Assembly: GCF_024345395.1 (NCBI RefSeq)
Contig: NZ_JAGQBA010000003.1
Location: forward strand, 248,001 to 312,000
Reading direction: 5' to 3'
DNA from: Cyanobium sp. Tous-M-B4
GTDB lineage: Bacteria > Cyanobacteriota > Cyanobacteriia > PCC-6307 > Cyanobiaceae
Length of the DNA: 64,000 nt
Shown here: positions 1-10,024 of the stretch, one piece after another
Layout of the letters: every line of letters starts with the position of its first letter
Numbering within the stretch: position 1 is the first letter of the stretch
Notes under the pieces: generated by a model
Databases searched by the model: none
Seen by the model: only the letters and a program-made list of their open reading frames with translations
What the model was told of the DNA's origin: nothing
Program-made: the position numbers and the translations under genes

Positions 1-891
1 CTTTTTCATTGCATTAGCGCTTACAACAACGCTGGCTTCGGCCTCTGGGGCGACAACCTGGTGCGCTACCGAGACAACCCGGTGGTGAATGGAGTCATCG
101 CCTCGATGATCGTGGTGGGCGGCATCGGCTGGCGGGTGATCAACGATCTGTGGAGCAACCGCTCCCGGCTGCAACGGCTGCGCCGCCTCAGCCTGCATAC
201 CCGGCTGGTGCTGCGCAGCACGGCCTTATTAATCGTGTTTGGGGCCCTGGGCCTCCTGTTCACCGAACAATTCGCCTCCGGTGGGATAATCGAAAATCTG
301 CAGTGGTGGCAGCGGATCCAGGTCACCCTGTTTCAGTCGATCACGGCGCGCACGGCAGGCTTCAACACCGTGCCGCTGTCGATCCAGACCTTTTCAGACG
401 CCGGGCTGCTGCTGCTGATCGTGCTGATGTTTATCGGCGCCAGCCCAGGCGGCACCGGCGGTGGCATCAAAACCACCACCTTCGCCACCCTGATGGGAGC
501 TACCCGCTCCACCCTGCAGGGGCGCGAGGAGGTGGTGATCCATCGGCGCCAGATCCCTGACACCGTGGTGCTTCGGGCAGTGGGGGTAACCCTAGCTTCA
601 GCAATTTTTGTGATCTTGATGGCCCTGCTGCTGGGCCTCGGACCAACAGCCTCCGGAGAATCCACCCGCACCAGCTTCAACTTCCTGGAAAAGCTGTTCA
701 CCTGCATGTCGGCCTTCGGCACCGTGGGCCTGGATATGGGCGTGACCGCCCAACTCAACCGCTGGGGCCAGCTGGTGCTGATGGTGGGGATGTTTGTAGG
801 CAGACTGGGCATCCTGCTACTGCTCTCGGCGATCTACGGCAGCCGGCCCCAACCCCGCGTGGGCTACCCCCGCGAAGAGATCTACATCTGA
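1..891 (+). CDS. ktrB: KtrB/TrkH-type K+ transporter membrane subunit, 5' truncated by window
   Basis: Potassium-translocating subunit of a Ktr/Trk uptake system in the plasma membrane. The frame is open from base 1 with no start, so only about 296 C-terminal residues are visible. The first residues include SAYNNAGFGLW, the P-loop/selectivity-filter signature of the family. Later filter-type loops are recognisable at SPGGTGGGIKTTT (about residue 150) and SAFGTVGLDMG (about residue 240), separated by hydrophobic helices. The gene for the gating subunit KtrA follows 22 bp downstream on the same strand, which supports a KtrAB operon. The N-terminal part cannot be judged. Confidence 0.93.
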   Translation, partial: LFHCISAYNNAGFGLWGDNLVRYRDNPVVNGVIASMIVVGGIGWRVINDLWSNRSRLQRLRRLSLHTRLVLRSTALLIVFGALGLLFTEQFASGGIIENLQWWQRIQVTLFQSITARTAGFNTVPLSIQTFSDAGLLLLIVLMFIGASPGGTGGGIKTTTFATLMGATRSTLQGREEVVIHRRQIPDTVVLRAVGVTLASAIFVILMALLLGLGPTASGESTRTSFNFLEKLFTCMSAFGTVGLDMGVTAQLNRWGQLVLMVGMFVGRLGILLLLSAIYGSRPQPRVGYPREEIYI

Positions 892-913
892 ATCCCCTGA
901 ACAGGTTGACTCC

Positions 914-1618
914 ATGACGAACTGGTGGCATTGGAATCCGTCTGAAGGCGCCATTAAAGGTGGCTTTGCTGTGATCGGGGTGGGGCGATTTGGCTCCGCC
1001 GTGTGTAGCGAATTGGTAAAAGCGGGAGCAGAAGTATTGGCCATCGACGCCAGCCAGCGGGCCATAGATGAGCTGCGTCAAATCGACCCCGCCATCGAGG
1101 CCCGGGTGGTGGACTGTACCGACGAAGAAGCCCTACGGGCCGCAGGCGTTCTCGACATGACCACCGTGGTGGTGGCGATGAGCGAGCCGATCGAAGCCAG
1201 TGTGACGGCCACTTTGATTGTTAAAGACAGCCCCGGCAGCAAGGTGAAGCAGGTGATCGCCCGGGCCACCAGTGATCTGCACATGAAAATGCTGCAGCGG
1301 GTGGGCGCCGATCGGGTGGTTTTTCCTTCAAAGATGCAGGGCCACCGCCTAGGGATGGAACTGGTGCGGCCCAACCTGCTGGAGAAGCTGCGCCTCGACG
1401 ACCGCAACAGCATCGAGGAGATCCGAGTGCCCCAGGCGTTCATCGGCCAGTCGCTGCGGGAGATCAATCTGCGCAAGAACTTCAACGTCAGCGTGCTGGC
1501 CGCCGGGCCTGACAACCAGCTGACCGTGAACCCCCCCGCCTCCCACGTCCTCGATGCGGGCGAGCTGCTGGTGGTGATGGGCGCCAGTGAAGACCTGGCC
1601 AAACTGCCTGGCAGCTGA
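914..1618 (+). CDS. ktrA: KtrA/TrkA-type regulatory RCK subunit of K+ transporter
   Basis: Cytoplasmic nucleotide-binding gating ring of the Ktr K+ channel. It has 234 residues, normal for KtrA. The N-terminal RCK/Rossmann domain carries AVIGVGRFGSAV (GxGxxG, about residues 20-31) with an acidic residue ending strand 2 (LAIDAS). The C-terminal third (from about residue 160, IEEIRVPQAFIGQSL) is a TrkA-C/RCK_C domain. The ATG at 914 lies 22 bp after the preceding ktrB stop, so the two are probably cotranscribed. In cyanobacteria this system supports osmotic and Na+ stress tolerance. That physiological role is family knowledge, not visible here. Confidence 0.95.
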   Translation: MTNWWHWNPSEGAIKGGFAVIGVGRFGSAVCSELVKAGAEVLAIDASQRAIDELRQIDPAIEARVVDCTDEEALRAAGVLDMTTVVVAMSEPIEASVTATLIVKDSPGSKVKQVIARATSDLHMKMLQRVGADRVVFPSKMQGHRLGMELVRPNLLEKLRLDDRNSIEEIRVPQAFIGQSLREINLRKNFNVSVLAAGPDNQLTVNPPASHVLDAGELLVVMGASEDLAKLPGS

Positions 1619-1712
1619 GGCAGGCCAACGCGGGGCCAAACCAGCCCCCACCTAAACCTCGTATCCCGATCAGGGAACCGTAGTTTAAGATCTCTATGCC
1701 CGAGGGATATCT

Positions 1713-3521
1713 GTGACCGACCTTCTGCAGGCCTCACTACAGCCCGGCGCCCTGATCACCCTGACGGTGCTGGTCCTCTCAATCGTGCTGTTCGTGTGGG
1801 GAGTGATCCCGCCAGAAGTCACGGGCCTGCTGGCGGTAGGCCTGCTGATGGCCACTGGGGTACTCAAGCCGGGAGAAGCCCTCGAGGGCTTCGGCAGCCC
1901 GGCCCTGATCACGGTGATGGCCCTGTTCGCCTTGTCAGCGGGGCTGTTTCGTTCCGGTGCCCTCGATCGCCTGCGGGGCTTGATCGGCTCCGATGCGGTG
2001 CGAAGCCCCAAACGCATGATTGTGTTGTTATCGGCAGTGGTGGGGCCGGTATCGGCCTTTGTGCCCAACACCCCAATTGTGGCCTCGCTGCTGCCGGTAG
2101 TTGAGGGCTGGTGCCACCGCCGCCGCATATCTCCCTCCAAGGTGCTGCTGCCCCTTTCGTTTGCCACGGTGCTGGGTGGCACCCTCACCCTGCTGGGCAG
2201 CTCGGTGAATCTGCTGGCCAGCGAAGTCAGCGAAAAGCTCGGCTATGGCGCCTTCGGCCTGTTCAGCTTCACAAAAATCGGCATCGGCGTCTGGCTCGTG
2301 GGCAGCCTGGTGATGGCCCTGCTATCAGATCGCTTGCTGCCAGATCGCGGCAGCGATGACGACGACCTAGCCCGCGATATAACCAGCAGTGGCTATCTCA
2401 CCGAGGTGATGATTCCAGCCAGCTCGGAATTAATCGGCCAGTCTTTGCATGGCAGCCGTCTGCAACGACGCTTCGATGTCGATGTGCTCGAACTGCATCG
2501 GGGCCCAGAACGTTTCACCCCACCCCTGGCCGACCGCCCCCTGCAGCAGGGCGACCGGCTGCTGCTGCGCTGCACCCGGGCCGATCTACTGCGCCTGCAG
2601 CAGGAGCAAATGGTGGTGCTTGCTCCGACCCCCGACAGCCCAGACACCGCAGATACCCTTTCTGGCAGCCAGCGTATGGTGGAGGTGTTGCTGCCTTCCG
2701 GATCGAGCCTGGCTGGTGGCTGCCTGCGCGACCTGCGTTTCCGCCAGCGATACAACGCCACAGTGCTAGCCCTGCGCCGCGGAAACTCTGTGCTTAGGGA
2801 GCGCCTTGGCAAGGCGGTGCTGCGAGAGGGCGATGTGCTGCTGCTGCAGGGGCCTAAGGATGCCATTCGCGGTCTTCAAGCCAACAACGATCTAGTGGTG
2901 CTGGAACAGCTAGAAGACGACCTGCCCACGGTGAGCCGCAAGCGCCTGGCCCTAGTCATTGCCGTGCTGGCAATCCTGCTGCCGAGTTTGGGGCTAATTC
3001 CGCTTGTGGCCTCAGTACTGCTTGGCACCGTGGCGATGGTGGCCACAGGCTGCCTGCGCAGCGGTGAGCTGCAGCGCTCAATCCGACTAGATGTAATCCT
3101 GCTGCTGGGATCCCTGGGCAGCTTCAGCGTGGCCCTTGAGAAAACAGGCCTGGCCGAAGCTATGGCCAAGGGACTGCTCAGCGGCCTAGATGACTGGCCC
3201 ATCTACTGGGCCATCGCGGCCGTGTTCTTGTTCACCACCCTGCTAACCGAGGTGATGAGCAATGCCGCCACAGTCGCCATGCTGATTCCGATCGCCGGCA
3301 AACTGGCCATAGGCCTTGGCATTGCGCCAATGGCGCTGATCTTTACCGTGCTGTTTGGGGCCAGCCAAAGCTTTTTAAGCCCGGTTGGCTATCAAACCAA
3401 CTTGATGGTATTTGGCCCTGGCCGCTATCGCTTTTTAGATGTGGCCCGCTACGGCTTCCCCCTCACCATGGTGATGACCCTGCTGGTACCCCTATTGGTT
3501 TGCCGCCAATTTGGGATCTAG
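1713..3521 (+). CDS. SLC13/DASS-type permease with two internal RCK_C (TrkA-C) domains
   Basis: Predicted Na+-coupled anion permease of 602 residues. Two blocks of hydrophobic helices (about 15-205 and 410-600) flank a hydrophilic centre holding two tandem TrkA-C-like domains (about 227-290 and 322-388; matching starts VMIPASSELIGQSL and VLLPSGSSLAGGCL). This matches the cyanobacterial and algal sulfate-transporter-like SAC1/SLT architecture. Family-type motifs include VPNTPIVASLLPVV and VMSNAATVAMLIP. The start is the GTG at 1713. It follows ktrA by 94 bp on the same strand. Sulfate is the usual guess for the substrate, but the sequence does not fix it. Confidence 0.88.
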   Translation: MTDLLQASLQPGALITLTVLVLSIVLFVWGVIPPEVTGLLAVGLLMATGVLKPGEALEGFGSPALITVMALFALSAGLFRSGALDRLRGLIGSDAVRSPKRMIVLLSAVVGPVSAFVPNTPIVASLLPVVEGWCHRRRISPSKVLLPLSFATVLGGTLTLLGSSVNLLASEVSEKLGYGAFGLFSFTKIGIGVWLVGSLVMALLSDRLLPDRGSDDDDLARDITSSGYLTEVMIPASSELIGQSLHGSRLQRRFDVDVLELHRGPERFTPPLADRPLQQGDRLLLRCTRADLLRLQQEQMVVLAPTPDSPDTADTLSGSQRMVEVLLPSGSSLAGGCLRDLRFRQRYNATVLALRRGNSVLRERLGKAVLREGDVLLLQGPKDAIRGLQANNDLVVLEQLEDDLPTVSRKRLALVIAVLAILLPSLGLIPLVASVLLGTVAMVATGCLRSGELQRSIRLDVILLLGSLGSFSVALEKTGLAEAMAKGLLSGLDDWPIYWAIAAVFLFTTLLTEVMSNAATVAMLIPIAGKLAIGLGIAPMALIFTVLFGASQSFLSPVGYQTNLMVFGPGRYRFLDVARYGFPLTMVMTLLVPLLVCRQFGI

Positions 3522-3555
3522 GCGAAACCAGAGCCAACACTTATTTCAGCAACTA

Positions 3556-4218
3556 CTAGCGCCAGTGGAATTTCTTGCCAATCCACCTCAAAAACAGCCA
3601 CAACAATCCGCCAACTGCCGCAACCAAAAGTATCCCAACTAGAACGCTGGTAAATGGTTTAAGGGCGGCTGCAACACCTGCGTAGCCAGCCCCCAGCGTT
3701 TGACCGGCAACCGTGAGCAGCAATATCCAAATCAGGCTGCCTGCCGTAGTCCAAATCAGAAACAAAGGCTGGGGCATCAACTCGATGCCAGCCGGTAATG
3801 ACACCAGCGTGCGGACCCCGGGGATAATCCTCCCCCAAAACACCACCGCTACTCCATGGCGATTAAACCAACGGCGGCTGCGGGCCAGGTCCGCAGGCCT
3901 CAAGCCAAACCAGCGGCCATGGTTTGCCAGCCACTGCTCCAGATGCTCCTCGTTGATTAATCGGCCGATTCCATACCAAAACCAAGCGCCAAGCACGGTG
4001 CCCAACAGGCCAGACAGCACTACAGGAAACAGCTGCAGCCTTCCCTGCTGGATCAGAAAACCGGCTAGCGGCATCACCACCTCAGAGGGAATAGGTGGCA
4101 CCAGGTTTTCCAGCAACATCACCAGGGCAATTGCCCCATAACCCAGCAGCGGATTGGCATCCACCGCCGCCAAGAGAAGCTGGGGAAGCTTCTCCATCAA
4201 GGCGGACAGATCAGCCAT
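3556..4218 (-). CDS. DedA family membrane protein
   Basis: DedA/SNARE-associated-type integral membrane protein of 220 residues. It contains the conserved ENLVPPIPSEVVMPLAGF segment (about residues 38-55) and the downstream FWGRIIPGVRTLVSLPAG motif (about 128-145), with several membrane helices. Family members act in membrane lipid and proton-motive-force homeostasis. The ATG at 4218 overlaps the stop of the upstream P-type ATPase as TGATG, which indicates translational coupling. A TTG one codon earlier is possible but less likely. Confidence 0.9.
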   Translation of the reverse strand: MADLSALMEKLPQLLLAAVDANPLLGYGAIALVMLLENLVPPIPSEVVMPLAGFLIQQGRLQLFPVVLSGLLGTVLGAWFWYGIGRLINEEHLEQWLANHGRWFGLRPADLARSRRWFNRHGVAVVFWGRIIPGVRTLVSLPAGIELMPQPLFLIWTTAGSLIWILLLTVAGQTLGAGYAGVAAALKPFTSVLVGILLVAAVGGLLWLFLRWIGKKFHWR

Positions 4219-7004
4219 CAATTCATTACTGCCGGGGTATTAGCCCTGCGGCGGCCAAACCACTGCCGCAGAATTTTTTCGGCCTCGAGGTAGGTGAAGA
4301 AAACCAGGCTCACCCCTACACACACCATTAGATCTCCAAAGGCCAAGGGCACGGTGCCGAAGAAACGAGACAACCAGGGTACATATAGAAGCAGCAATTG
4401 CAGGCCACTAGTAAACACCACTGCCCAGAGCAGCCAGGGATTACTGAAGGGATTCACTTGCAACAAGGGGCGATCACTGCGAGCGGAGAGGGCATGACCC
4501 ATCTGGGCCAGGCACAAGGTGGTGAATACCATGGTTTTCCAGGGGCCATCAACCCCCTGGATGCGGTAACTCCACACCATCAAAGCAATCACCATTAAGC
4601 CGAACACCACACCAACTCGCACGATGTAGCGGCCAATTCCTCTAGCAAAGATCGATTCACCTGGCCGAGCCGGGTCCCGGTCCATCAGGCCCGCCTCCGC
4701 CGGTTCAAGGGCCAGGGCTAGGGCAGGCACCCCATCTGTGACCAGATTCATCCAGAGGATCTGCAACGGAGTCAAGGGCACGCCAAAGAGACCAACCAGG
4801 GGAGCTGCCGCAATCGTGACCAACTCGCCGACATTGCTACCGAGAATGTATTTAACGAAGCGGCGAATATTCGCGTACACCAGTCTCCCCTCCTCCACCG
4901 CACTAACAATCGTGGCGAAGTTGTCATCCAGCAGCACCATGTCGGATGCCTCCTTACTCACCTCCGTGCCAGTAATGCCCATGGCCACGCCGATATGGGC
5001 TTGCTTAAGGGCAGGGGCGTCATTGACCCCATCTCCCGTCATCGCCACCACCTGGCCATTGGCCTGCAGGGCCTTAACGATGCGCAGCTTCTGCTCAGGC
5101 GGCACCCGGGCATAGACACTGCAGCGAGCTACTACCGCGCGCAGCTCCTCTTCACTACAAGCTTCCAGCTCCCGGCCCAGCACCACCTCAGCATCAAGGG
5201 TGGTGAGCCCAATCCCAGCGCCGATGGCCCTGGCGGTGAGAGGGTGATCGCCGGTGATCATCACGGGCCGAATGCCAGCTCCGCGGCAGATCGCCACCGC
5301 CTCAGCAACCTCAGGCCTGGCCGGATCAAGTTGGGCCATCAGGCCAAGCAACACCAAACCCGATAGGTCTTGCTCTGGACTGGGATGGTGTGGGGCGCAG
5401 GCAAAGGCCAGCACCCGCAAGCCTGAAGCTGCCAGATCGCGAGCCTGATCGAGCCACCACTGGCGCTGATCGGCTCTGAGATCTATCACCCCGGAACCAT
5501 CCAGCCAGCGGCTGCAGCTAGCCAGGATCACTTCTGGGGCACCTTTGCTGATCATCAACTGATGGGAGCCTTCTGCCGCTGCCCCGAGGGGAGCCTGGAG
5601 GCTGCCGTCAGGATCGTCCACCCAAACAGCCATCAACTGACGCTCTGAGCTGAAAGGAATCTCAGCCTTGCGGGCGTAGCGCCGCCTGAGCTCAAAATCG
5701 TCGTAACCAGCCTTACCAGCCACCACGGCCAAGGCGCCTTCGGTGGGGTCGCCAAGCACCTCCCAGAGCCCATCTGCGCCTTGACGCAACTCGGCATCAC
5801 TGCAGAGCACGCCCGCCTGCAGCAGCAGATTCTGCAAACCAGGATGGGCACCGGCCAAGGCACCCTCAGGGGTTGCAAGGGGCACCGACGTGAATTCTCC
5901 TGTTGGTTCGTAGCCTTGGCCACCCACCGCCACCGATTGGTTACCGAAGCGCAGCTCCTGAACTACCTGACGATTTTGGGTGAGGGTGCCGGTTTTATCG
6001 GAGCAGATCACGGTGACAGACCCCAAGGCCTCCACCGCCGGCAAGCGCCGGATCAGGGCCGCACGCTGCACCATGCGCTGGGTGCCGATCGCCAGGGTGA
6101 CGGTGATCACCGCCGGCAAGCCCTCGGGCACGATCGCTACCGCCATCGACAGGGAAACTTCGAGCAGGTTGAGCGGGTCTTGACCCAGCAACAGCCCAAG
6201 GCCCACAACTACTGCTACTAAGGCCAGGGAGGTGCCAACCAACACCTTGGCCAGACCATCGAGCCGCTCCTGCAGGGGGGTGCTCTCGCCGCCAGCGGTG
6301 TTGATCAGGGTGGCTATCTGCCCCAGCTCAGTCGCCATGCCGGTAGAGGTCACTACCGCCACACCGCGACCCCGCACCACCTCGGTGCCCTGGAACAGGC
6401 AGTTCTGGCGCTCCAGCACCGGCGTGCCTGGCTCCAGCACCAGATCGGCCCGCTTAAACACGGCCTCCGATTCACCAGTGAGGGCGGCTTCGCGTACGCC
6501 CAGATCGGCCGTCTCCAGCAGGCGTCCATCAGCCGGCACCCGATCGCCGGCCTCGAGGCGAATCAGGTCGCCCGGCACCAGCTCCTCACTCGACAACCTT
6601 TGCCACTGGCCGTCGCGGCGCACCTGCACCTGGGGTTGGGCCAAATCGCGCAGAGCCAGCAGCGCCTTCTGGGCTCGGCTCTCCTGCAGGTAGCCCAGCA
6701 ACCCGTTAAGACCAACGATCAGCACGATGGCGATCGCATCCTTAGGAAACTTCTGCTCCACATAGGCCACGCCGGCGGAAACCGCCGCAACCGCCAGCAA
6801 CATGATCAACATCACGTTGCTGAACTGGTCCCAGAGGATCTGCCAGTTGCTGCGACCCGCTGCAAGTTCAAGCCGGTTGGGGCCAGCAGCGGCCAGCCGC
6901 CGGCTTACCTCAGCCGTGGTCAGCCCAGCATCCCCACACTGCAGCTCCTGCAGGCAGGATTGCCCATCGATGGCATGCCAGCTCTGGGGCATGGGAGTTG
7001 TCAT
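4218..7004 (-). CDS. P2A-type Ca2+/cation-transporting P-type ATPase
   Basis: Primary-active cation pump of 928 residues. In order: cation-ATPase N domain (about 7-75), actuator domain with TGES at 176-179, M4 PEGLP at 293-297, and the phosphorylation motif CSDKTGTLT with Asp336. [12 protein letters not shown] follows in the P domain, then a C-terminal helix bundle. M5/M6 contain SNVGE and NLVTDG, which keep the Glu, Asn, Thr and Asp ligands of SERCA-type Ca2+ sites, and M4 keeps the PEGLP glutamate. This favours Ca2+ (PacL/PMA1-like) over other cations. DedA is translationally coupled downstream. Specificity is inference. Confidence 0.93.
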   Translation of the reverse strand: MTTPMPQSWHAIDGQSCLQELQCGDAGLTTAEVSRRLAAAGPNRLELAAGRSNWQILWDQFSNVMLIMLLAVAAVSAGVAYVEQKFPKDAIAIVLIVGLNGLLGYLQESRAQKALLALRDLAQPQVQVRRDGQWQRLSSEELVPGDLIRLEAGDRVPADGRLLETADLGVREAALTGESEAVFKRADLVLEPGTPVLERQNCLFQGTEVVRGRGVAVVTSTGMATELGQIATLINTAGGESTPLQERLDGLAKVLVGTSLALVAVVVGLGLLLGQDPLNLLEVSLSMAVAIVPEGLPAVITVTLAIGTQRMVQRAALIRRLPAVEALGSVTVICSDKTGTLTQNRQVVQELRFGNQSVAVGGQGYEPTGEFTSVPLATPEGALAGAHPGLQNLLLQAGVLCSDAELRQGADGLWEVLGDPTEGALAVVAGKAGYDDFELRRRYARKAEIPFSSERQLMAVWVDDPDGSLQAPLGAAAEGSHQLMISKGAPEVILASCSRWLDGSGVIDLRADQRQWWLDQARDLAASGLRVLAFACAPHHPSPEQDLSGLVLLGLMAQLDPARPEVAEAVAICRGAGIRPVMITGDHPLTARAIGAGIGLTTLDAEVVLGRELEACSEEELRAVVARCSVYARVPPEQKLRIVKALQANGQVVAMTGDGVNDAPALKQAHIGVAMGITGTEVSKEASDMVLLDDNFATIVSAVEEGRLVYANIRRFVKYILGSNVGELVTIAAAPLVGLFGVPLTPLQILWMNLVTDGVPALALALEPAEAGLMDRDPARPGESIFARGIGRYIVRVGVVFGLMVIALMVWSYRIQGVDGPWKTMVFTTLCLAQMGHALSARSDRPLLQVNPFSNPWLLWAVVFTSGLQLLLLYVPWLSRFFGTVPLAFGDLMVCVGVSLVFFTYLEAEKILRQWFGRRRANTPAVMN

Positions 7005-7043
7005 GAAAGCAGGCGCAGTTGGGGTGGAATACCTAGGGAGAAC

Positions 7044-7790
7044 TCAGCTGATCTGGCTGAGAAACTGCTTGCTGCGCTCATGCTGCGGGTTAGTAAAAAA
7101 CTGCTGCGGCGGCGCCACCTCCACCACCTCGCCATCTGCCATAAGCACCACCCGGCTGGCCACCTGGCGCGCAAAGCGCACCTCATGGCTTACCACCACC
7201 ATGGTCATGCCATCGCGGGCTAGCTCCTGCATCACCGCCAGCACCTCCTGCACCATCTCGGGATCTAGGGCGCTGGTGGGCTCGTCAAACAGCATGATCC
7301 GGGGCTCCATGCAAAGCGAGCGGGCAATCGCCACCCGCTGCTGCTGGCCGCCGGAGAGCTGGCCTGGAAACTTGTGGGCTTGTTCGGCGATCCCAACTCG
7401 CTCCAACAACTCCAGCGCTTGGCGCTCCACCTCAGCTTTAGGGCGTTTGCGCACTTTCACCGGCGCCAAGGTGAGGTTGTCGAGCACCGAGAGGTGGGGA
7501 AACAAATTGAACTGCTGGAACACCATGCCCACCTCCCGGCGGATCGCATCGATGCGGCGCAAATCGTCGCTGATTTCAATGCCATCCACCACGATTGAGC
7601 CCTTCTGAAAATCCTCCATGGCATTGAAGGTGCGCAGAAAAGTGCTCTTTCCCGAGCCCGAAGGACCCATGATCACCACCACCTCGCCTTGGTGCACGTA
7701 TAGATCAACACCACGTAGGGCATGGAAGCCGTTGGGATACCACTTCTCGACCCCACGGGCTTCGATCATCAGGGCGGGTGAGCTGGTCAT
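7044..7790 (-). CDS. aapP: Polar amino-acid ABC transporter ATP-binding protein
   Basis: Cytoplasmic ATPase of a PAAT-type importer, 248 residues. It shows Walker A GPSGSGKST (about 42-50), Q-loop VFQQFNLFP, signature LSGGQQQR, Walker B IMLFDEPTSALD and the H-loop in VVSHEVRFA. It is the last gene of a four-gene minus-strand operon and overlaps the permease upstream by 4 bp (7787-7790). Order and sizes match AapJQMP/BztABCD and the cyanobacterial Nat-II acidic/neutral amino-acid transporter. The substrate range is inferred from that similarity. Confidence 0.93.
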   Translation of the reverse strand: MTSSPALMIEARGVEKWYPNGFHALRGVDLYVHQGEVVVIMGPSGSGKSTFLRTFNAMEDFQKGSIVVDGIEISDDLRRIDAIRREVGMVFQQFNLFPHLSVLDNLTLAPVKVRKRPKAEVERQALELLERVGIAEQAHKFPGQLSGGQQQRVAIARSLCMEPRIMLFDEPTSALDPEMVQEVLAVMQELARDGMTMVVVSHEVRFARQVASRVVLMADGEVVEVAPPQQFFTNPQHERSKQFLSQIS

Positions 7791-9028
7791 GCCTGGGGCG
7801 CAGAGGGGGAATGGGGGTTAAGGCGAGTTTCTAAGGCGCGACTGCCCAGCCCAAGGGCCGCGCAACAACTCCAAAACAAAATGGCGAGCACTAAATACAC
7901 CTCCGCGTTCTTACCAAGAAACATTGGGTTTGCCATCACCGTACGGGCGGTGCCGAGTAGGTCAAGCAGGCCGATCAAGGAGAGCAAGGTGGTGTCTTGC
8001 AGCAGGGAGATGAATTGGCCCACCGTGGCTGGCAGGGCAACTCGAATGGCCTGGGGCAGCACCACATGCACCAGAGCAAGTGGCACCGGCAGGCCCAGGG
8101 AGCGAGCCGCCTCCATCTGACCCGCAGGCACTGCTACCAAACCTGATCGCACCGCCTCAGCCACATAGGCAGCAGCAAAGAAGGTGAGCACCCAGGCAGC
8201 CCGCCAAACCCGATCGGGAGCCAGCCCCCCTGGCAGCAGGAAGCCGAGGATGTTTTGCCCCAGAAACAACAAGGTGATCAGCGGTGCCCCGCGGATGAAC
8301 TCGATGTAAATCACCGAGCCCCAGCGCAGCAGCGGCAGCTCGCTGCGGCGACCAAGGGCGAGCAGCACCCCCAGGGGAAAGCAGAGCAGGATGGCAAAGG
8401 TGGCCATCAACACCGTGAGCAGCAAGCCACCCCACTCGGAAGGCGGCACCTGCACCAGCCCCAGGCCACCACTAATCAGCACCATGCCCACCAGGTAAAG
8501 CAAGGGCCAAAGCAGGGGAATCAGCCGGCGGCAAGCCTGGGGAATGGCTTGCCCATAGCGCCCAGAGGCCCAGCGGGCGAGAAGCAGTAGGGCAGCGATC
8601 CCCCACCAACGCACCTGGATGGCAAGGGTTAGTTGGAGCGCCATAGGCCGCCAGAGGGCTAGGGCCGCCAAGATTGCGGCGGCCCAGCGGTCATTGCGGG
8701 GCCAAAGAGGCTGAACAGCCCCGGAACCTGGAAAAGCCCTCAACAGACCCCAACTCAGCCCAGTTGCGAGGGCCAGCAAGGTAGTGAGCAGCCATAGGCG
8801 CCACTGCTGCTCAACTGGATAGCGACCTACAGCAAACAGGGTGCTGTTGGCACTGAGCACGGCCCATTGGGCCTGGAATAGCGCCCAGCGGAAAAAGCCC
8901 AAGCCCGCTGCCAGCAGGGCGGCCAAAAGGGCGATTGAAATCAAGCCATCGAGTCGGCTGCCAAAGAGCTCCTTTTGCAATCTGCGCAAGGGATTGGCTC
9001 GCACCACCAGAGGAGCTGTACTTGCCAT
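7787..9028 (-). CDS. aapM: Polar amino-acid ABC transporter permease (AapM/BztC type)
   Basis: Inner-membrane permease of 413 residues. It is longer than simple HisM-type permeases, as AapM/BztC proteins are, because of extra N-terminal helices (about 1-190). The canonical PAAT permease core follows, with the EAA loop around YVAEAVRSGLVAVPAGQMEAARSLG (about residues 282-306). It lies directly after the other permease (1 bp gap) and overlaps the ATPase gene by 4 bp. Two different long permeases in one operon imply a heterodimeric membrane channel. Confidence 0.92.
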   Translation of the reverse strand: MASTAPLVVRANPLRRLQKELFGSRLDGLISIALLAALLAAGLGFFRWALFQAQWAVLSANSTLFAVGRYPVEQQWRLWLLTTLLALATGLSWGLLRAFPGSGAVQPLWPRNDRWAAAILAALALWRPMALQLTLAIQVRWWGIAALLLLARWASGRYGQAIPQACRRLIPLLWPLLYLVGMVLISGGLGLVQVPPSEWGGLLLTVLMATFAILLCFPLGVLLALGRRSELPLLRWGSVIYIEFIRGAPLITLLFLGQNILGFLLPGGLAPDRVWRAAWVLTFFAAAYVAEAVRSGLVAVPAGQMEAARSLGLPVPLALVHVVLPQAIRVALPATVGQFISLLQDTTLLSLIGLLDLLGTARTVMANPMFLGKNAEVYLVLAILFWSCCAALGLGSRALETRLNPHSPSAPQA

Positions 9029-9029
9029 T

Positions 9030-10013
9030 TCAGCGTTCTCTCAGCTGCACAAGGCCACTTAGCCCATTCATCAGGGCAGAAATCACAAGGTCGATCACTA
9101 AATAAGAACCCAATAAAATCAACATCACCTCAATGGCACGGCCGGTTTGATTGAGCGTGGTTTCAGCCACCGAATAAAGGTCGGTGAAGCCGCAGGCCAC
9201 TGCCAGCGATGAACTCTTGGCAAGCGAAATGTATTGGCTGTTGAGACCTGGCACAATCACGCGCAAGGCTTGGGGCAAAACGATCCGCCGCAGGGTCAGC
9301 AGGGGCGAAAAGCCCAGCGAGGTGGCTGCCTCCCACTGCCCCTTAGGCACCGAGGCAATACCGCCGCGCACCACCTCGGCGATAAAGGCTCCCGAATAGA
9401 TCACTAGACCACTCAGCAAGGCTGCAAATTCCACTGAAATCCTCAATGGCGCTTGCCACACCCCGTTCTCAAGCAGGGGCAACTGCCATTGCAACGCCGA
9501 ATCAAACCAACTGAGATAGAGGCCAGATTTAGCCAGCACCACCCCGGGCATCTGCAGGGCTGCTGCGCCGTTAGGGAGAGACAGAAAAACCACGAAGTAC
9601 CAAAACACCAATTGCAACAACAGGGGAATGTTTCGAATCAGCTCAACGTAGATGCGGGACAGGAGACGCAGCAGTCCGTTGGAACTGAAAGAAGCAGTAC
9701 CAACTGCAACCCCTAGCAAGGTGGCACCGAACAAGCCAAATAAAACCACCCTTAAGGTGTTCATCAAGCCAGCCATCAATGCACGCCAATAGGGCATTGA
9801 TGCATCGAATGGAATCACCGTTTCGGAGATTTCAAATCCAGAGGGATTACCAAGCCAACTCCAGGTAAGTAGCAATCCGGCATTGGTGAGGTTGCGCACC
9901 AAATTACCGAGCAAAAAAGCTACCAACACCAGCACAACAAGCCCAACAACCGCCTGGAGCAGCCAAGGAATCAGTCGGCGGTTGCGCCACCAAGGCGTGA
10001 CTCCAGAACTCAT
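9030..10013 (-). CDS. aapQ: Polar amino-acid ABC transporter permease (AapQ/BztB type)
   Basis: Inner-membrane permease of about 327 residues with an N-terminal extension, followed by the PAAT core. The EAA-type loop appears as AEVVRGGIASVPKGQWEAATSLG and is paired in the next gene. The ATG at 10013 is preferred. A TTG at 10028 in the same frame would overlap the stop of the binding-protein gene (TTGA) and cannot be excluded, since neither has a clear Shine-Dalgarno. It is the second gene of the aapJQMP-like operon and is expected to pair with the longer permease downstream. Confidence 0.9.
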   Translation of the reverse strand: MSSGVTPWWRNRRLIPWLLQAVVGLVVLVLVAFLLGNLVRNLTNAGLLLTWSWLGNPSGFEISETVIPFDASMPYWRALMAGLMNTLRVVLFGLFGATLLGVAVGTASFSSNGLLRLLSRIYVELIRNIPLLLQLVFWYFVVFLSLPNGAAALQMPGVVLAKSGLYLSWFDSALQWQLPLLENGVWQAPLRISVEFAALLSGLVIYSGAFIAEVVRGGIASVPKGQWEAATSLGFSPLLTLRRIVLPQALRVIVPGLNSQYISLAKSSSLAVACGFTDLYSVAETTLNQTGRAIEVMLILLGSYLVIDLVISALMNGLSGLVQLRER

Positions 10014-10024
10014 CGCAGACCGGT